Source of the DNA: Bacillota bacterium
Lineage (GTDB): Bacteria; Bacillota; Dethiobacteria; SKNC01
Length of the DNA: 6,266 nt
Direction: 5' to 3'
Assembly: GCA_007121375.1 (NCBI GenBank)
Contig: SKLX01000101.1
Span: 1 to 6,266, forward strand
Part shown: piece after piece, positions 5,575-6,266 of the stretch
How positions within the stretch are numbered: the stretch's first letter is position 1
How the letters are laid out: each line of letters starts with the position of its first letter
Program-made: the position numbers and the translations under genes
Notes under the pieces: generated by a model
Databases searched by the model: none
What the model saw: only the letters and a program-made list of their open reading frames with translations
What the model was told of the DNA's origin: nothing

Positions 5575-6266
5575 TTATTTTCCATAATGTCGAAAATGTC
5601 TAGCAAAATAAGAAATAAAAAATATTCCTGCAGAGCATAGCACTATGGCCGCACCTGAAGGAATATCGTAATTATAAGAAAGAATCAGCCCTGCAAGACC
5701 ACTGAGAACTCCTACAAATATTGATATAAACAGCATGGAAGGATAATTTTTACTGATCCTTAAACCAGTAGCTGCAGGGATCACCAGCAGGGCAGAGGCC
5801 AGGACTACCCCCACTACCCGTACAGATACCACTATGGTAAGAGCCAGGGAAACAAGCAAACTAAAATACAACAGAGTGTAGGGAAGGCCATTCGCCCTGG
5901 CCATTTCTTCATCAAAGGAAATAGCCAGGAGCTCTTTGAAAAGAATAGCTATGAACAATAATATAATCACAGAAACAATACCTAAAAACCAGATATCCTG
6001 TGCAGTAACCATCAGCACATTACCAAATAAAAGGCTAAATAGTTCCGGGTAATAGCCTTCCTTAAAACTAATTAAGGTAATTCCCAAAGCCATACCGGTA
6101 GCAAAAAAAATGCCAATGACTGTATCCCCTTCTAATTTTCCCCTGCCGCTCAGGTAAGCTATGGAAAGAGCAACTATTACGGCAAATATACTTCCGGCAT
6201 AAAGTGGATTAATTCCCAGGAGCACCCCCAATGCCAGCCCTCCCAATATTGCATGGGAAATCCCCG
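5575..6266 (-). CDS. znuB: ABC-3 family zinc/manganese transporter permease, ZnuB-like (5' end missing)
   Basis: 229 complete codons are visible. The frame stays open to the right edge, where the residues GISHAI precede L-G-G-L-A-L-G, matching the conserved S-H-A-I-L segment of ZnuB/TroC permeases. The TTG at 6246-6244 therefore encodes an internal leucine. About 35-50 N-terminal residues should be missing, since the family is usually 260-280 long. Numbering from the first visible codon, the protein has about six to seven membrane segments, with family landmarks ATGMALGI (near 49-57), EEMARANGLP (near 118-127, the cytoplasmic loop facing the ATPase), VVGVVLASALLVIPAATGLR (near 148-167) and YDIPSGAAIVL (near 198-208). 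It forms the membrane channel of a metal importer with an ATPase and a binding lipoprotein, presumably encoded beyond the edge. Zinc is the likeliest substrate, but manganese or iron cannot be excluded. Confidence 0.9.
   Translation of the reverse strand, partial: GISHAILGGLALGVLLGINPLYAGSIFAVIVALSIAYLSGRGKLEGDTVIGIFFATGMALGITLISFKEGYYPELFSLLFGNVLMVTAQDIWFLGIVSVIILLFIAILFKELLAISFDEEMARANGLPYTLLYFSLLVSLALTIVVSVRVVGVVLASALLVIPAATGLRISKNYPSMLFISIFVGVLSGLAGLILSYNYDIPSGAAIVLCSAGIFFISYFARHFRHYGK

Noticed and set aside
5575..6246. TTG at 6246 as the start of the permease
   Set aside because: The frame stays open to the window edge and the upstream residues GISHAI continue a conserved ZnuB segment, so the gene is truncated by the window.

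Overview
The window looks like a chromosomal segment from a low-GC, Gram-positive anaerobe of the Bacillota, most likely a member of the Clostridia. The evidence is strong GGAGG-type ribosome binding sites, TTG and GTG starts, A/T-rich intergenic DNA, a CtsR-type heat-shock operator, clostridial-style HD-GYP proteins and an MttB-family methyltransferase without pyrrolysine. No genus can be named from the sequence alone.

Layout from left to right. A TspO/MBR-like, tryptophan-rich membrane protein (minus strand, 1-539) runs off the left edge. It is divergent from an HD-GYP cyclic-di-GMP phosphodiesterase gene (plus strand, 755-1846) that starts at TTG. A perfect 16-bp hairpin (1863-1900) serves as a two-way terminator between that gene and a convergent MttB-superfamily methyltransferase gene (minus strand, 1928-3436, GTG start). 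Upstream of the methyltransferase lies an A/T-rich region with a 20-bp palindrome. Next comes the terminator of a small heat-shock protein gene (minus strand, 3679-4116), which has a recognisable sigma-A promoter overlapped by a CtsR operator. A second HD-GYP gene (minus strand, 4296-5399) follows, with a near-consensus sigma-A promoter and a leader of about 140 nt. The right edge holds an ABC-3 family zinc/manganese permease gene (minus strand, 5575-6266), cut off at its 5' end.

The genes do not form one pathway. From 6266 down to 1928 four genes point the same way, but promoters and terminators divide them into mostly separate units: metal uptake, c-di-GMP hydrolysis, heat-shock chaperone and methyl transfer. 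The two HD-GYP proteins are clear paralogues with the same three-part design and could both lower c-di-GMP. Neither has a receiver domain or a predicted membrane sensor. The methyltransferase stands alone, with no corrinoid protein or partner methyltransferase in view, so its substrate is open.

The most secure regulatory finding is the CtsR operator over the hsp20 promoter. No mobile element, CRISPR array, tRNA or rRNA was seen. I see no convincing new multi-gene system. The points most worth a second look are the substrate of the lone MttB homologue, the paired HD-GYP genes, and the structured leader before the second HD-GYP gene.
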